Notes under the pieces: generated by a model
Databases searched by the model: none
Told to the model about the DNA's origin: nothing
The model's input: the letters and a program-made list of their open reading frames with translations, nothing else
Position numbers and translations under genes: made by a program
NCBI GenBank assembly: GCA_002794785.1
Contig: NBBA01000023.1
Coordinates: forward strand, 62,001 to 126,000
Direction of reading: 5' to 3'
DNA length: 64,000 bases
From: Coniferiporia sulphurascens
Taxonomy: Eukaryota; Basidiomycota; Agaricomycetes; Hymenochaetales; Hymenochaetaceae
Shown here: one piece after another, positions 10,174 through 21,808 of the stretch
Layout: each line of letters begins with the position of its first letter
Position numbering within the stretch: position 1 is the stretch's first letter

Positions 10174-11548
10174 GGCCTGGAGCCAACAAGTTGGAGGTGT
10201 TGGACAGTGCCCCTGTGAGCTCCGTGAGGAGAATGGGCAAGGCAGCTGTTTGGGGGGGAGGCGGCAGAGTGTCGGCCACTTGTTGGGGTGGCGGGGGTGT
10301 GAAGAAGGTAGTGTGGAAGAGCTCACCTTTCTTGTTGTCTGATTGGGTGAAGGAGCCATTGCGCTTTCTGAGTGAAGGGATTGGTGTAGGGCGGTTGTCG
10401 AGGCCTCGTTTGGCCCAGCCCCAGATGTTGGAGGCGTCTGCTTGGTCTGCCTGCTCAGCATAGAAAAGCTGCTTTGCCGCCCGGATGCCCCGCTTAAATG
10501 CGCGGCAGGCTGCTGACCGCTGGAGGGGGGTGGGGGCCGCTGAGATCGCCTGGAGGAGCGATTTACAGGTTGGGGTCCACCAGGGGACCTCGGTTTTGGA
10601 CAGCTTGCTGATTCTGGTGAAAGGGGCGAGGGCGGCAATCATGGAGTCGACTACTGCCTGTGATTTGATGTCCAGGGTGGAGGTGTTGTCCGCTTGTTGA
10701 AGGAAGGCGGCTCCAAGTAGTGGGAAGGTGATATTGGTCCACTCCTCCTTGTCAGCCAGTGTTAGCTGGCGGGTTTTGATGGTAGGAGGTGGGGGCTGGG
10801 ACTGCAGGGACCAATGTAGCATGGCGTGGTTGGACAGCACAGAGGCGGATGAGGTGCCCAAGTCTAGGATTGCATTGGGGTTGATCGCGGGGGGGGACCA
10901 GATCATGTCAATTGGGCACTGTCAACTATTGTTGACGGGCCTAGAGTCAGAGTCCAGGAGGTGAGCTGGTGCAAGGCCATGCTCCCAGAAGAAGTCATCG
11001 AGAGGTTGTGCTCTCAAATCCTCCTGCCATGTAGCCTGGAGTTCAGACCACAAGTGGTGGCGACAGTTGAAGTTGCCCGCCACCAGGAGAGTGGAGGCCA
11101 AAGCTGGTGGGATTGTAAAAAGGAAAGACTCACCAGGGTAGAGGGGGGTGGCGGTGGTGCAGTCCGGCACATGCATACCATAGAAGTTGCACAGGCGGAT
11201 CATCAGGTGTGAGCAGATTTTGATGGTGAGGACATCAGTGCTGGAGGATACGGCACCTAAGACTGACCAGGCGGTTGATGGGATGGCCCTGGATACATAT
11301 GTAACAACCCTTGGCCTGGTGGCTGGGGGAAGAATGGCTGTGTATCCTGGGAGGGATGGGACATTGAGTACCAGCATGCCGGTTGGGTCAGTGAGTGAGG
11401 GCTGGAGGCCAATTTGATACCAGGGCAGTTCCTGAATCAAGATGATGGTGGGTGGAGATGGGTCAGTGGTAAGGATTGGGATAAGGGAATGGACCGCGGC
11501 TAAGGAGCAGGCGGCATTCCACTGAAGAATAGAGATGTCTCTATTCAT
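10174..11548 (-). pseudogene. ORF2 N-terminal part of TE-4 (endonuclease and start of RT)
   Basis: Starts MNRDISILQWN at 11548, overlapping the ORF1 stop as ATGA. APE endonuclease motifs are present: IQELPWYQIG (sisters have IQEPPWY), NFYGMHVPD, VAGNFNCRHHLW (GDFN altered), CPIDMIW and LSNHAML (SDH altered to SNH). One in-frame stop at about 10922 lies at an Arg-rich stretch of sisters (NRRRCPID). The frame then runs through PWWTPTCKSLLQ and the linker to the point where TE-2 interrupts it. Two endonuclease motifs are degraded by G-to-A-type changes, so nicking activity would be doubtful even without the stop. Confidence 0.83.
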
Positions 11549-13605
11549 TGGTCCTCCATGTGTTCATTGTCAGGCCCCTCTACGGCCTCCAGAATCTGGC
11601 AGTAGCACCGTTTCTTGGGACATTGAGGGAGGGTGGTGGGGTGGTCGCCTTTGCAGTTTGTGCAATAGCGAGGGTGAGGGCAGTGGTCGCCCTCAATGGC
11701 TTTGGTGGCGCAGGATGTGCACGACTTACAATGGTTGTGGGTTAGATGACCCCCTCCATAGTTGGCACAGCATGGCTGGGTGCGGCAGCCTTTCGTTCCA
11801 TGGCCTAGGCCCTGGCAGCATTCACATTGTGTGAGGCTGGGGCGATAGGGAGGGACGGAGAGGGAGAGGGAGGCACCGAACAGCCATACACATGGGCGCT
11901 TGAGGAGCTGCGCATGAATTGATCCATCAGGGTCGGAGAAGGAGAAAGCCACAGGGCACTTCTGGAGGGTTGGAAGGTGGTCCTCCGTGGCTGCGAAGTG
12001 GGGGTCGATGACAAAGTCGAGGGTGCGGAGTGCCGGGTTGTTCTGGATTTCGGCCATTAGGGCCTTTGGGGAGATGGTGTGGCCATTCTGACCGAAGAGA
12101 TAGTCCACACATGGCACCATGGAGATGCGGAGGGCAGACCGGGGGTGGACCCGGACTGGGGTGAGGGTAAACCAGGCGGAGATTTGGTCGTCCATTGCGG
12201 ATAGGCACCTGTTGCGCATATGGGCCGCAAACACTGCTGAGTGACGGTCTATGATTGCATCGGTGGCAGGTGAGGCGGAGGAGGGTCGCTTGGCGAAGGA
12301 AGTCACAAGGTTCCCCTTCACGTTGAAGGAGGATGCTAGAACCGTGACTTGGTCAGTGGTGGGCAAGGAAGCAAAGAACTCACGGGTGGTGGTGGTGAGG
12401 CACATAGCTGGGAGCTGTAGCTTGGTTTTGGGGATGATGGCCGGGATGAGGACCAGGGTTGGGTCCTTGGCATAGACCAGGGGCGGGGGCGGGACCTGCT
12501 GTTGCTTTTTCTTCTTCTTGTGGGTCACTGTCGTAAAGACTGTGCCCGGAGCTGGTGCAACTGGGTTGGGGTTGGAGGCTGTAGGTGGGGCCAGGGCAGC
12601 TGCCACCTGGGTGTAGGAGGATGTCGGTGCCGTGGTGTTGGCAGTCTGGGTGGTGGTGGTGGTGGGGACCTGGGCCTTCTGGGGCTGTGGGGCTCAGGGC
12701 ATGGGCTGGTTGACAAGGGTTGAAACTTGCCGGGAGATGGAGGCGACTTCTGTGGAGAGCTGTTTGACAATATTTGTCAGCACAGCCACATCAGGTGACA
12801 TGTTAGCAGTTCCAGGGGTCCTAATCAGGGCAGAGGGTTGGGGGGCGGTGGCCGGGGTCCTTTGTTAGGGGCGAGCTGGGGCAAAGGGCACTGGCAGGGA
12901 GGCTTCCGCCCCCCCCCTTGCGATGTTGTAGGCCATTTCGATGTTGTGCGAAATGATGTACTGGGGGTCCTTCTCATCCCTAATAACACCGGCGATGGTT
13001 TGTTGGATGTTCCAGAGGAGGTCCCCTACAAACTTGGCGGCTGCCCAGTCAATCTCTGTGGGATTGTAGCAGTGGGTCTTCCTGTCGAAGTCCTCTAGCA
13101 CTCTGGAGATGGCATACATGAACCCTGACATGTGTGGCTCGAACTGTTCACAAGGGCAGGGTCAGGGGGTGTGTGGGGATAGGTTGTCCAACGAGTGCTT
13201 GTTGGTGAGCAGTGGCGATGGGGTATGTGGGTTCTTGAGGATCTCTTCCATCTCACCAAACTTGTTGGATCCAGTGGGGGGGTTGGAGCCTGTGGATGGG
13301 GGGCAGCTAACGTGCTCGAATGTGTGGGTGAATTCGTTGTTCAAGACTCCGATGGTGGGGGATGGGGCAAGACAGAGAGCGTCTGGGGACGATGCCAGGA
13401 GGCCTGGGTCGATTTGGGTGGGGGTGGGGGTCGTGCCGTGCAGGGCAGTGGCGATGTTGCCAGCGGCTACCCAGTTGGCGGCAGCCCTGGCGGCAGCCCT
13501 GGCGGCCCTGTCGGCATCAGCACTGGCTGATGAGGGAGGTGGGAGGGGTGGTCGAGTTGAACGTAGGGCATTCCTGTATCCACTGGGGTTCGACGTGGGG
13601 GAGTT
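11545..13605 (-). pseudogene. ORF1 of TE-4, start codon lost
   Basis: Gag-like protein close to that of TE-3. The ATG after the leader is ACG (13605-13603), a T-to-C loss of the start. Recognisable parts: SGFMYAISRVLEDFDRKTH, FVGDLLWNIQQTIAGVI, KKKKKQQQ patch, FNVKGNLVTSFAKRPS, VPCVDYLFGQNGHTI and the zinc knuckles (CECCQGLGHGTKGC; CTNCKGDHPTTLPQC). Stops at about 13162, 12865 and 12694 break the N-terminal half; the last 353 codons (12606-11545) are open. The first knuckle has CECC where sisters have CERC, still CX2C in spacing. Confidence 0.82.
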
Positions 13606-13654
13606 TTAGCTGCCCACACTAGTTGATGGTGGTGGTTACTGGTCAAGAAGGATG
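13606..13654 (-). promoter_or_regulatory. 5' leader of TE-4
   Basis: The complement starts CATCCTTCTTGACCAG and ends AACTCCCCC before the mutated start codon. Same leader as TE-3, TE-7 and TE-13; promoter role is inferred from conservation only. Confidence 0.5.
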
Positions 13655-15277
13655 TGCCAATCATCTGTGGCTGGTAGTATAATGTAGATAAATGCTCAAT
13701 AACATATAATTTTCTGTATTGACTTTCCTACAGACCCTTGTACATGATATATGTATATGTATACTGTATTCTGGAGAGCTTACAAGTTTATTTGCCTTTT
13801 TTTTAGATCACAGGAAGTGCTACAAGCTGAAGATCATCTAAAACTTTCAATCTATGTTTGCACACACATCTCCTGAGCTGGTAGATATGTTCAAATAGCT
13901 CCTTGTTTTATAGCAACATATATGCTGTTATATAATATACCAGTTGACTGGGGACACAGAGCTTGTAATGTCTCTCAACACTGACTTTTATGCTGAATAC
14001 TCACTTTCAGCATCTTCATTATTTGCATTCTTTTCTTTTACATCATTTCCCCTCATCCCCCCAATAAGAAGAACATTAATGGGAAGTCTTACTGTATTAT
14101 ATTGTATTATCTTCCAGCATATAAGACTCTGTAGTACTGTGTGTGACTCTCCTGAGGAACTATGGTTTGTTGCATTAATTCACTTGTATTGCTCCCCCCA
14201 CCCCCCCCCCCTGATCTAGAGTTATGGACACTAAATGAAGGGATTTATACACAAAGTATATCCATGGACCTATGTGAGGTGATTTGTACCTGGGGGATCA
14301 CAGAATGGATCATGAATGACAGTCCATTGATGGATATGCTGAGAAAGCATATTGATTCATGAATTGTAACTTTTTTTTTTAAACATCACCAAAAGGTATA
14401 GAACATCTCAATTTGCACATATGTAAGTATATTCAACCATTAGATTTTTTGTTGTGACTGAAAATGTGGAGGGGAAGGGAATGACATGATATGGGGGTCA
14501 GATACAGTGGGTTTCATGCAAATCACTGAAGCAACCCTTCAGTCAATGCACCAGTTCTCTGATCAAGTATTTCTAGCATCCCCAGCAGAGATCAGAGATC
14601 ATATTCCATTAGGTATATATTATTATACTATTCTCTAAAATTTTCATTCCCACAATTGTGCTAGATCCTCCAGTGGAGTAATATTTATCTGTTTTCCTGC
14701 ACATTTCAGTCAAAACCTGATGTATATTGCCTATATCTCAGCAGAAACAAAGATCTGGAGTTCCATATTTTACAAGGGGATGTATTTATACTATATTTAT
14801 AGTCCTACAAGCTTAAAGCATTATCGGATTTAAATTAGAATTTACAGAGGCACAATAATGTGGCCCAGAAGTTGTAGGAACATAACTCCGGGCGTTGCCG
14901 GCACTCGGTTACCCAATACGGACAATGACATGCGTCATCATCCGCATTTTTTTCATCATCATTTGCAACATCTGTGGCCACCTGTGTGGCCACAAGAAAT
15001 GGTATGTGTGTGAAAAAAAAATTATAGCTAACTATTCTAATTTTCTAGGACTTTTTTTTGTTTTCATGCATTCAAGAGTGCCCTGGGCTCCCTAGGCAAC
15101 CGCGGGTGTCCCCAGACACTGGACAATCACCCACTGCCCACCGCCTGTCGGTGCAAGGGCGCAATGCTGAGCGACAAACCTATGTCTGCAGACAGAAAGC
15201 AACAGAGTCAGTCTGGATTGTTCTCCAAAGCCGAGTCCTCATCCACAGCTAGAACCATCCATCCGGCCCAAACTAGC
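13655..15277. other. AT-rich, CpG-poor DNA between TE-4 and TE-5
   Basis: 1.6 kb unlike the rest of the window: strongly AT-rich, with almost no CpG from 13655 to about 14870, and a more GC-rich end (14880-15260). No open reading frame with family resemblance; the longest frames are low-complexity. It may be old host DNA or an extinct element after long C-to-T decay. Homopolymer and simple runs occur (T-run at 13798, C-run at 14196). Nothing else is supported. Confidence 0.6.
15002..15048 (+). other. Possible 47-nt mini-intron signal
   Basis: GTATGT at 15002, a GCTAAC branch-like motif near 15027 and CTAG ending at 15048 resemble the short introns of fungi. The flanking frames do not form a convincing protein (repetitive His/Ile codons on the left), so this is a weak signal that could be chance in AT-rich DNA. 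Confidence 0.2.
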
Positions 15278-15612
15278 TTTTTTTAAATTTTAAATTTTTA
15301 AATTTATTATTCCTGCTGTGCTATGTAATACACCTGTGGCTCCGAAGGGGCCGCCTGTAAACTACCTAACTACTGAGGCGCCCGTCATTGCTCATTGAGT
15401 GAAACTGGGCAGGACACGTGCCTCCGAGGAGGCCTAGTGTACTTACACGTCCTATTAGGGATAAATAGGGGGGGGAGAGGGAGGAATACATATCGTGACT
15501 ACAGAAAACCGGAACCATTTTAGGAACAATGTCAGGAAGAAAGAGTCCCTTAGAATCGAAAAGGAGTGGCTGTGATTGCCATAGAAGAAACCGAGAGGAA
15601 TCCGAATGGCAG

Positions 15613-18600
15613 TCAACAGTCAGAGGGAAATGGGGGGAGCGTACCTGAGAGCTCCAAAAGGGCCGGGTCCGTGTCCTGAGTCCTGGATCCAAGCAACCTG
15701 CGCACGTATCCCCGGAGGGTATCCAAGTCGAGGTTGTTATCGGTGGGGAGTTCATCTAGGTCCATGGCTGCAAAGGCAAGGCGGATCGCCCCGGCTGTAC
15801 GGTTGGACATCCGATTGAGGTGGCCTGTAAGGCGTAGCCAGTGCCTTAAGTCCAGAATGTGGTTTTCATCCGCCCATTCAGTGTGGTGGGCAGGGAGGGG
15901 GTCGCTCTTGGGCCAGACATGTCGTATCCAAGGTTGGAAGGTTTCACATCCACCAAGGATGTGGGAGGTTGACTGTGCTGGCCAGGGAGGGTGGTTGTGC
16001 CATCTGCAGTGGGAAATCAGGCCATGTCTGTGCCGGTAGGCTGAGTCAAAGCTCAGCCAGTAGCCCCCGTAGGGACCGGTGCGGCAGAGGACCTGCGCCA
16101 CCACAGTGAGTTCCGTGCGAGGGTGGTCGACCAAGATTGTGATGAGCTTTCTTGGTCTTTGTGTAGGGGGCCCTGTCACTGCCAGATATTTGTTGGTGGT
16201 GGAGGCCAGGGGGCGGGCCAGCTGAAGGGACCAGCGTTCACTGAGTGTGTGTGTCACCACTTCCTTCAGAGCGGAGATAGAGGGGGCGAGGGAAGATGGG
16301 GGAAGCTCGGTTGCTAGCTTCGCCTCAGAGTCCACCCATTCATTCCCAGGGATGTCCTCGTGCCCTGGGCACCATCAGAAATGAATGGTTAGATTTGGAA
16401 ACGAGTTGAGTAGGGTCTCAACCCCTGCTTTCCAAAGGGGGAGGAGCTGAGCCCCCGAAGCGGAGGGCCAGGTGCAGAAGAGTCCGAGTGCTGTCAGGGA
16501 GTCCGAGAGGAAGAAGATCTCCTGGACGTCTGGCAGTAGGTGGTGGAGTCATCTTGCTGCCCAGCCTGGAGCAGTCGCCAATGAGAAGATCTCGGCATCT
16601 GTTGCTGTGGCGCAGGTGGGGGAGGTGAGCTTGAGGGAGCTAATTTGGAGTGTCCCCTTCATGCCGCAGATGGCTGACCCTGAGGCGTTTCCGATGCATG
16701 AGCCGTCGGTGAAGACTTGTAGGGAGGTATCAGTGCAGCAAATCCTGGCCTGGGCGACGTAGTGGTCACATAGTTTTGCAGAGACAGGCTGCCTTGGAAC
16801 TGAGAAGACGATGTGCCCTTTACCGAAGGCTAGGGGGTCCGTCCAGGGGGGGTGCGTGTACGCTGGGATCCATTGGACTTGGGGGACGCGGACCTGCAAC
16901 GAAAGGGAAAAAGGAGTATTAGCATTAGGATTGAACTTTTTCTGCCCTACCCAGTGGGGGGTGCACCATAGGCGCAGTGTGTGGTTGGTTTTTAAGTATT
17001 CAAAATAAGCGAAAAGTGGGGGGGTGGAACAAAGAAAATTTGTCAAATGAGGAGACGCGCCCTTATAGACGCCCAATATCCAATGGCAGGCAGTGTTCTG
17101 CATGGCCTGTAGTCGGTTGACTAGGGTTTTTTGTCAACGTCCATGGTACCATACTGGAGCGCCCCAGGTTAGGATGGTGCGCATGCAGGCAGTGTAGAGT
17201 CGGCGGAGGTGGATGGCTGAGAGGCCCCTCTCGGTGTTGCCGAGAATGCGGAGGGCTGCCAGTGTTGATAGCCCCTTGGAACGCATGCGTTCCACGTGTG
17301 GTTTGAAGGTGAGGCCTGCATCCCACCAAATCCCTAGCCAGTGCAGGGGGTTGGTGGGTCGGACTAGGGTTGCGGCATCGATTTGAATCCCAGTGGTGTC
17401 CCAGCGGTGGTAGCTGGTGTGCCGCCTGGGCAGGTGAAAGTGGAGGGCCTCCATCTTCACTGGCTTGATGTTGAGACCAATTTGGCGAAAGAGGAGGTCG
17501 AGTTGTTGGTAGGCCTGTGCAAGGGATCTGCAGTTAGCTGCCACTGATGTGCCCACACAGGCGATAAGGTGGTCATCGACATATGCTAGTAGTTGGGAGC
17601 CACGTTGTTGGAAATGCTGCATCACAATACCTGTGAAAATTGTTGATAGGATTGGTGACACCGGCGACCCTTGTGGGGTGCCGAGGTCGGGCTTTGGTGC
17701 AGTCGGTAGGGTTGTGCTGTCAAATGAGACAGCCACTTCCCTGTTTGTCATGAAGGAGAGACACCACTCCGCCATGTTCGGTGGGCATCCCATCTCCAAA
17801 AGCTGGTGGTGGAGTCGTCTAGGGTGCACCAAATCGAAAAAGCCCTGGATGTCTACTGCTAGGATAGAGCATACAAGGCCTTTTGCGTGTGCACCTTCGA
17901 CGATCTGTAAAAGATGCTGGGCGGCGTCGTAGACCGAGTGGCCCTGACGTCCTCCATACTGGTTTGGTGGCAGCCAGTTCCTCGCATTCGCCAGGTACTG
18001 GAGCCAGTTAGCGATCATTTTCTCGAGTAACTTGCCCAGGGTTTCCTCAAGGGTAATGGGGTGATAGGAGCGGGGGGAAATGGGTCCTTCTTGTTTGGCT
18101 TCCGTAGCATCACGACTTTTGCCATCCGCCAGCAGGCTGGGTGGTGGCCCAGTTGCAGGCAGTCGTTGAAAAGCGTTAGTACCTCATCCAGGTAGGCATT
18201 GACCACCCATTTCAAGGGGTGATACCCAATCCCCGAGGGGCCCGGAGCTGACAAGTTGGAGGTATCGGCCAGTGTGCCTGTAAGCTTGGTGAAGAGTAAT
18301 GGCAGCGCAGCTGGGGTAGAGGGAGGCAGGGGGCTGAGGCCCGCAGCCAGGAGTGGGGGGGGTGGTGGGAAGAAAGTAGATCTGAAGAGCTCGCCTTTCT
18401 CGTCGTCCGTCTGGGTGAAGGTGCCATCCCCGCATTTGAGCGAGGGAACTTGGGTTGGGCAGATGCCTAGGCCGCGTTTGGCCCATGACCAGATGTTAGA
18501 GGGGTCGGCCTCTGACACCTGTTCTGAGTAGTATGTTTGTTTAGCGGCTCGCACCCCCCATTTGAATGAGCGTCTTGCCGCCGCTTTCACGATTGGTGTT

Positions 18601-19616
18601 TGGGCACTGTGGATTGTGTTCAGTAGATCCCGGCAGTTGGACGGCCACCAAGGGACAGCTGTTTTCGACGGAGTGCGGGTTTTGGTGAATGGTTGAAGTG
18701 CATCTGTCATGGCTTTCAGAACAGCACTCGCTTTCAGATCTAGGGAGTTAGCATCCACTACTGGTAGGGCGAATGTGTTTGTGAGGGCTGGGAATGCGGC
18801 CTCTGTCCAACTGTCCTTATCCTCATTGCTGAGTTTCTGTGTTGTAGGTGTAGGCCAGGGTATTGAGGTTGGTATTGACCACCGAAGGACTTGGTGGTCG
18901 GATAGTGGTGATGGTGTTGCGTTGAAGGAGTCCATAATGGACTCTGGATTGACCAACAGTGGTGCCCAGACCATATCGATTGGGCATCTCTGACGCCCAG
19001 GGAGGGGTCGGGTGTCGCAGTCGGGTGGGTGGGCTGGTTCGTGGCCGTTTTCCCTAAAGAAGTCATCCAGAGGTTGGGCTCTGCGATTTTCTTCTTGGGT
19101 GGAGTTGAGTGTTGACCATGAGTGGTGGCAATGGTTGAAGTCACCAGCAATTGTGAGGGTGGAGGCGAGAGCTGAGGGGAGAGAGCTGAGGAATGCCTCA
19201 CCTGGGTACCCTAGTCTGGCTTCTGCCCTATCCGGGGGCAACATACCATAGTAGTTGCACACCCTGACGGGACGGTTTCCCTGGATCTCCACCGTCACCA
19301 TGTCAGTGCCACTTGAGGCTGGGCCGACAACTGACCATGCAGATTGGGGGAGGGTCCTTGATACATAAGTCGCCACCCTAGGTCGGGTGGTCGGAGGGAG
19401 TACTGGTATGAAGCCGGGGATTGTCGGTATGTTGAGTACTGGGTCCCCGTCTGGGTTGGTGAGTGAGGGCTGGAGCCTGATTTGATACCATGGTGGCTCC
19501 TGGATCAGAATCAGGTGAGGGGGGGAAGGTTCGTTAGTAAGGATGGGTATTAGGGAATGAATCGCCACAAGTGAGCAGGCGGCATTCCACTGGAGTACAT
19601 GGATTTGTGCACTCAT
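15613..19616 (-). pseudogene. ORF2 polyprotein of TE-5 (family B)
   Basis: Starts MSAQIHVLQWN at 19616 (ATGA overlap with ORF1). Endonuclease: LIQEPPWYQIR, NYYGMLPPDR, IAGDFNHCHHSW, CPIDMVWAP, LSDHQVLRWS, all key positions kept. RT: LKWVVNAYLDEVL, PPNQYGGRQGHSVYDAAQH, AVDIQGFFDLVHP, TPQGSPVSPILSTIF and an intact AYVDDHLIACVG. RNase H: FTDGSCIGNASGSAICGM, DAEIFSLATAP, FLSDSL and the C-terminal HGLISHCRWHNHPPWPAQ. A one-base deletion near 18084 shifts the frame inside the RT. TGA codons at 17134 and 16549 replace CGA, and a further stop lies near 16372. The endonuclease-RT part (19616-18090) is open. Confidence 0.88.
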
Positions 19617-21494
19617 ATGTCCTCTTCCATGAAGGCGTTGGAGTCCTCTTCTTCCTGTAGGGTGGCGTCGATAACGTGGAAGCGCTTCTTCTTCAGGCAG
19701 GTGGGAAGGGTGGCGGGGTGGTCGCCCTGGCAGTTAGTGCAGTGGCGGGGGTGGGGGCAGGCATCTCCTTCAACTGCATCATTTGCACAGTACGTGCACA
19801 ACTTACGATGGTTGGCCGTCAAGTGCTGTCCAGCACATTCGGCACAACGAGCCTGGGCTTGGCAGCCCTTCTTCCTGTGGCCAAGTCCTTGGCAGCACTC
19901 ACACTGGGTGAGGCCGGGCCGGACCGGTGGGACTGAAAGGCGGAGGGAGGATCCAAATAGGTAAACCCTGTTTCTCTTGAGGAGGTGAGCTCGGGTTTGT
20001 CTGTCCGGGTCGACGAAGGTGAAGGATACTGGGCAGGCTGCCAGTTGAGGGAGCTTCTCCAGTATCGTTGTGTAATGTGGCGGCACCACGAAATCGAGGT
20101 GCTTGAGGGAGGGGTTCTGGCGGACCTCCACAAGGAGGGCCACCTCGGTGATGGGGTGTGGGTTTTGCCCGAAGAAGACATCCCGGCAGGGCACCATTGA
20201 GATGTGTAACATCAATCTGGGCTGAACTCTGGAGGGTGTTAGTTGGAATCGGTCCGATAAGGGCCAGTCCGCTGGGAGGGCTAGGCAGCAGTCACGCATA
20301 TACTTTGTGAACGTGTCTGCATGGCGGTCGATGATCGCCAATGTGGTTGGTGTGGAGGAGGCAGGTCTTTCTGTGAAGGTGGTCACCAGGTTGCCTTTAG
20401 CATTGAACTTAGAGGACAACACAGTGACTGCATCAGCAGTAGGCAGGGCCCGGAAGAAACCCCGGGCCATTTCGGTGAGGGAGGCACCTGACTTACACAT
20501 GGCTGCAGGAGTGACTAGGTCCCATGGTGTTAGTACCAAGGTGGGTTCCTTGGCATACATTTTGGGGGGGGTGGTGGTTGCCGGACTTTCTTCACTTTCT
20601 TTGCTGGGGCTGTCTGGGTCGCTGGGGGCTGGGGGAGGTTAGCTGCAATCGCCACTAACTGGGTGTACGTCATTGGTGCTCCTGCAGGCACGACTTTCGC
20701 CGCAGCCTTGAGTTGAGCCGGTGTAACGGTAGTGGCTACTGTTGCCATGGTGGTGGTAGCGGGGGCGGTTCCTCCCACATTGGTGGGAGTCTGCTGTGGG
20801 GCCTGTTGCGGCTGTGGGGCAGGGCATGAAGCCATGGAGGAGACCTGGCGGGTGAGGTTCCCCATATCGACTGAGAGCTGCTTGACGATGTCCACCAGCG
20901 CTGTTATCTGTGAGTCGGGTGGGGTAGGTTGGGCTTGGGCCTGCAGGTTAGTCCTTGTGTTGAAGGTAAACAGGGCCCTCATGGCGGAGGAGAAGGGTGC
21001 GCCGAGTGAGATCCTCGCTCCCATCATGGCTTGGGTGTATTCCTGCTCCGCTGCATGGGTGGCTACGTGTTCCGGGTCATCCCTATCTTGTGTCCAGTAT
21101 GTTGTTGACAATGCTTCATGGCTGAGGGCTGTTAGTTTCCCCAGGAATGCCACTGTCACTTGTACAACTGCTGTGGAGTTGGGGGCCTGTTCTATTCTGG
21201 CCTTGAGGATGTCGAGTGCCCTTTCCACGTTTGGTGCGAAGTCTGTTAGTGCTCGGATGAACTCTGATGTGACTGGCCGGTTGTGAGGGGTCTCGGGGGA
21301 GAGGACATCGGCACTGTGTTTGCCTGTCGACTGGGGGGGTGTTTGTGGTTCGGCCCACATCTGGTCGTCTTGTTGCTGCCCTGATGTGATCTGGGCTCGG
21401 GCGGCGTCGAGGGCGGTTTGTGTGCCCCACTGGGGCCACTGGTTGAGGTCGCCTAGTGGGGTTTCACCCATGAGGGCATTGTAGTTGGGGGGGG
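19613..21494 (-). pseudogene. ORF1 of TE-5, N-terminus missing and one frameshift
   Basis: Family B Gag-like protein. From 21471: GDLNQWPQWGTQ, an acidic/Pro-rich stretch, a helical segment (ALTDFAPNVERALDILKARIEQ), MASCPAPQPQQAPQQTPTN, then a Lys patch (PAKKVKKVRQPPPPP). The frame shifts in the C run at about 20565, just before MYAKEPTLVLTP (20560); the rest is open to MEEDI at 19613 and includes FNAKGNLVTTFTERPASS, VPCRDVFFGQNPHPI and three zinc knuckles (CECCQGLGHRKKGC, CAECAGQHLTANHRKLC, CTNCQGDHPATLPTC). The single frameshift in a homopolymer might even be a sequencing error. Confidence 0.85.
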
Positions 21495-21808
21495 TTTTTT
21501 TTTTTTTTTTTAAAATTATTCCTGCAGTATTACCTAATTACAAGCTGCCCCCCCAAAGGGGGGGCCCTAACTACATAACAACAGAGGCGCCTGTCATCGC
21601 GCAACACACAAAACTGGGCGGGGACCCTGCTCCCCGAAGGGTGCCAAGGTGGGAAGGGTCCCTATTAGTAAAGGGGAAGCAAGGGAGAGGAATACATATC
21701 ACTACGACAAGACCAGGCGGGTTAGGGCAGGTAACAGGGGTAGCTTAGAATTGGAAAGGGAGGGCGAGAGTGCCGGCTGGGACATACGCGGGAGAGTCTG
21801 AAAGGCAG

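Larger units (their letters stand above)
10174..13654 (-). mobile_element. TE-4: family A LINE, 5' half, minus strand
   Basis: Complete 5' end at 13654 (leader 13606-13654), ORF1 (13605-11545) and the first part of ORF2 (11548-10174). It stops inside the reverse transcriptase (SNLLAPGL) where the TE-2 tail begins. The 5' end borders AT-rich DNA, one of only two contacts between the element cluster and apparently non-element sequence. Confidence 0.85.
15278..21494 (-). mobile_element. TE-5: family B LINE, minus strand, 5' end missing
   Basis: 3' tail of T/A-rich sequence at 15278-15312 on this strand, 3' UTR with a GGC...CCTTCGG...GCC hairpin region (about 15338-15355) and the shared end CAGGAATAATAA; ORF2 19616-15613; ORF1 19613-21494. 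ORF1 is cut near its N-terminus (NYNALMGETPLGDLN) by the tail of TE-6, and the missing 5' end does not reappear on the far side of TE-6/TE-7 in this window. Confidence 0.87.

Noticed and set aside
13944..14219. 91-codon open frame in the AT-rich island as a host gene
   Set aside because: Low-complexity composition, no recognisable domain, no good start context or splice partners.
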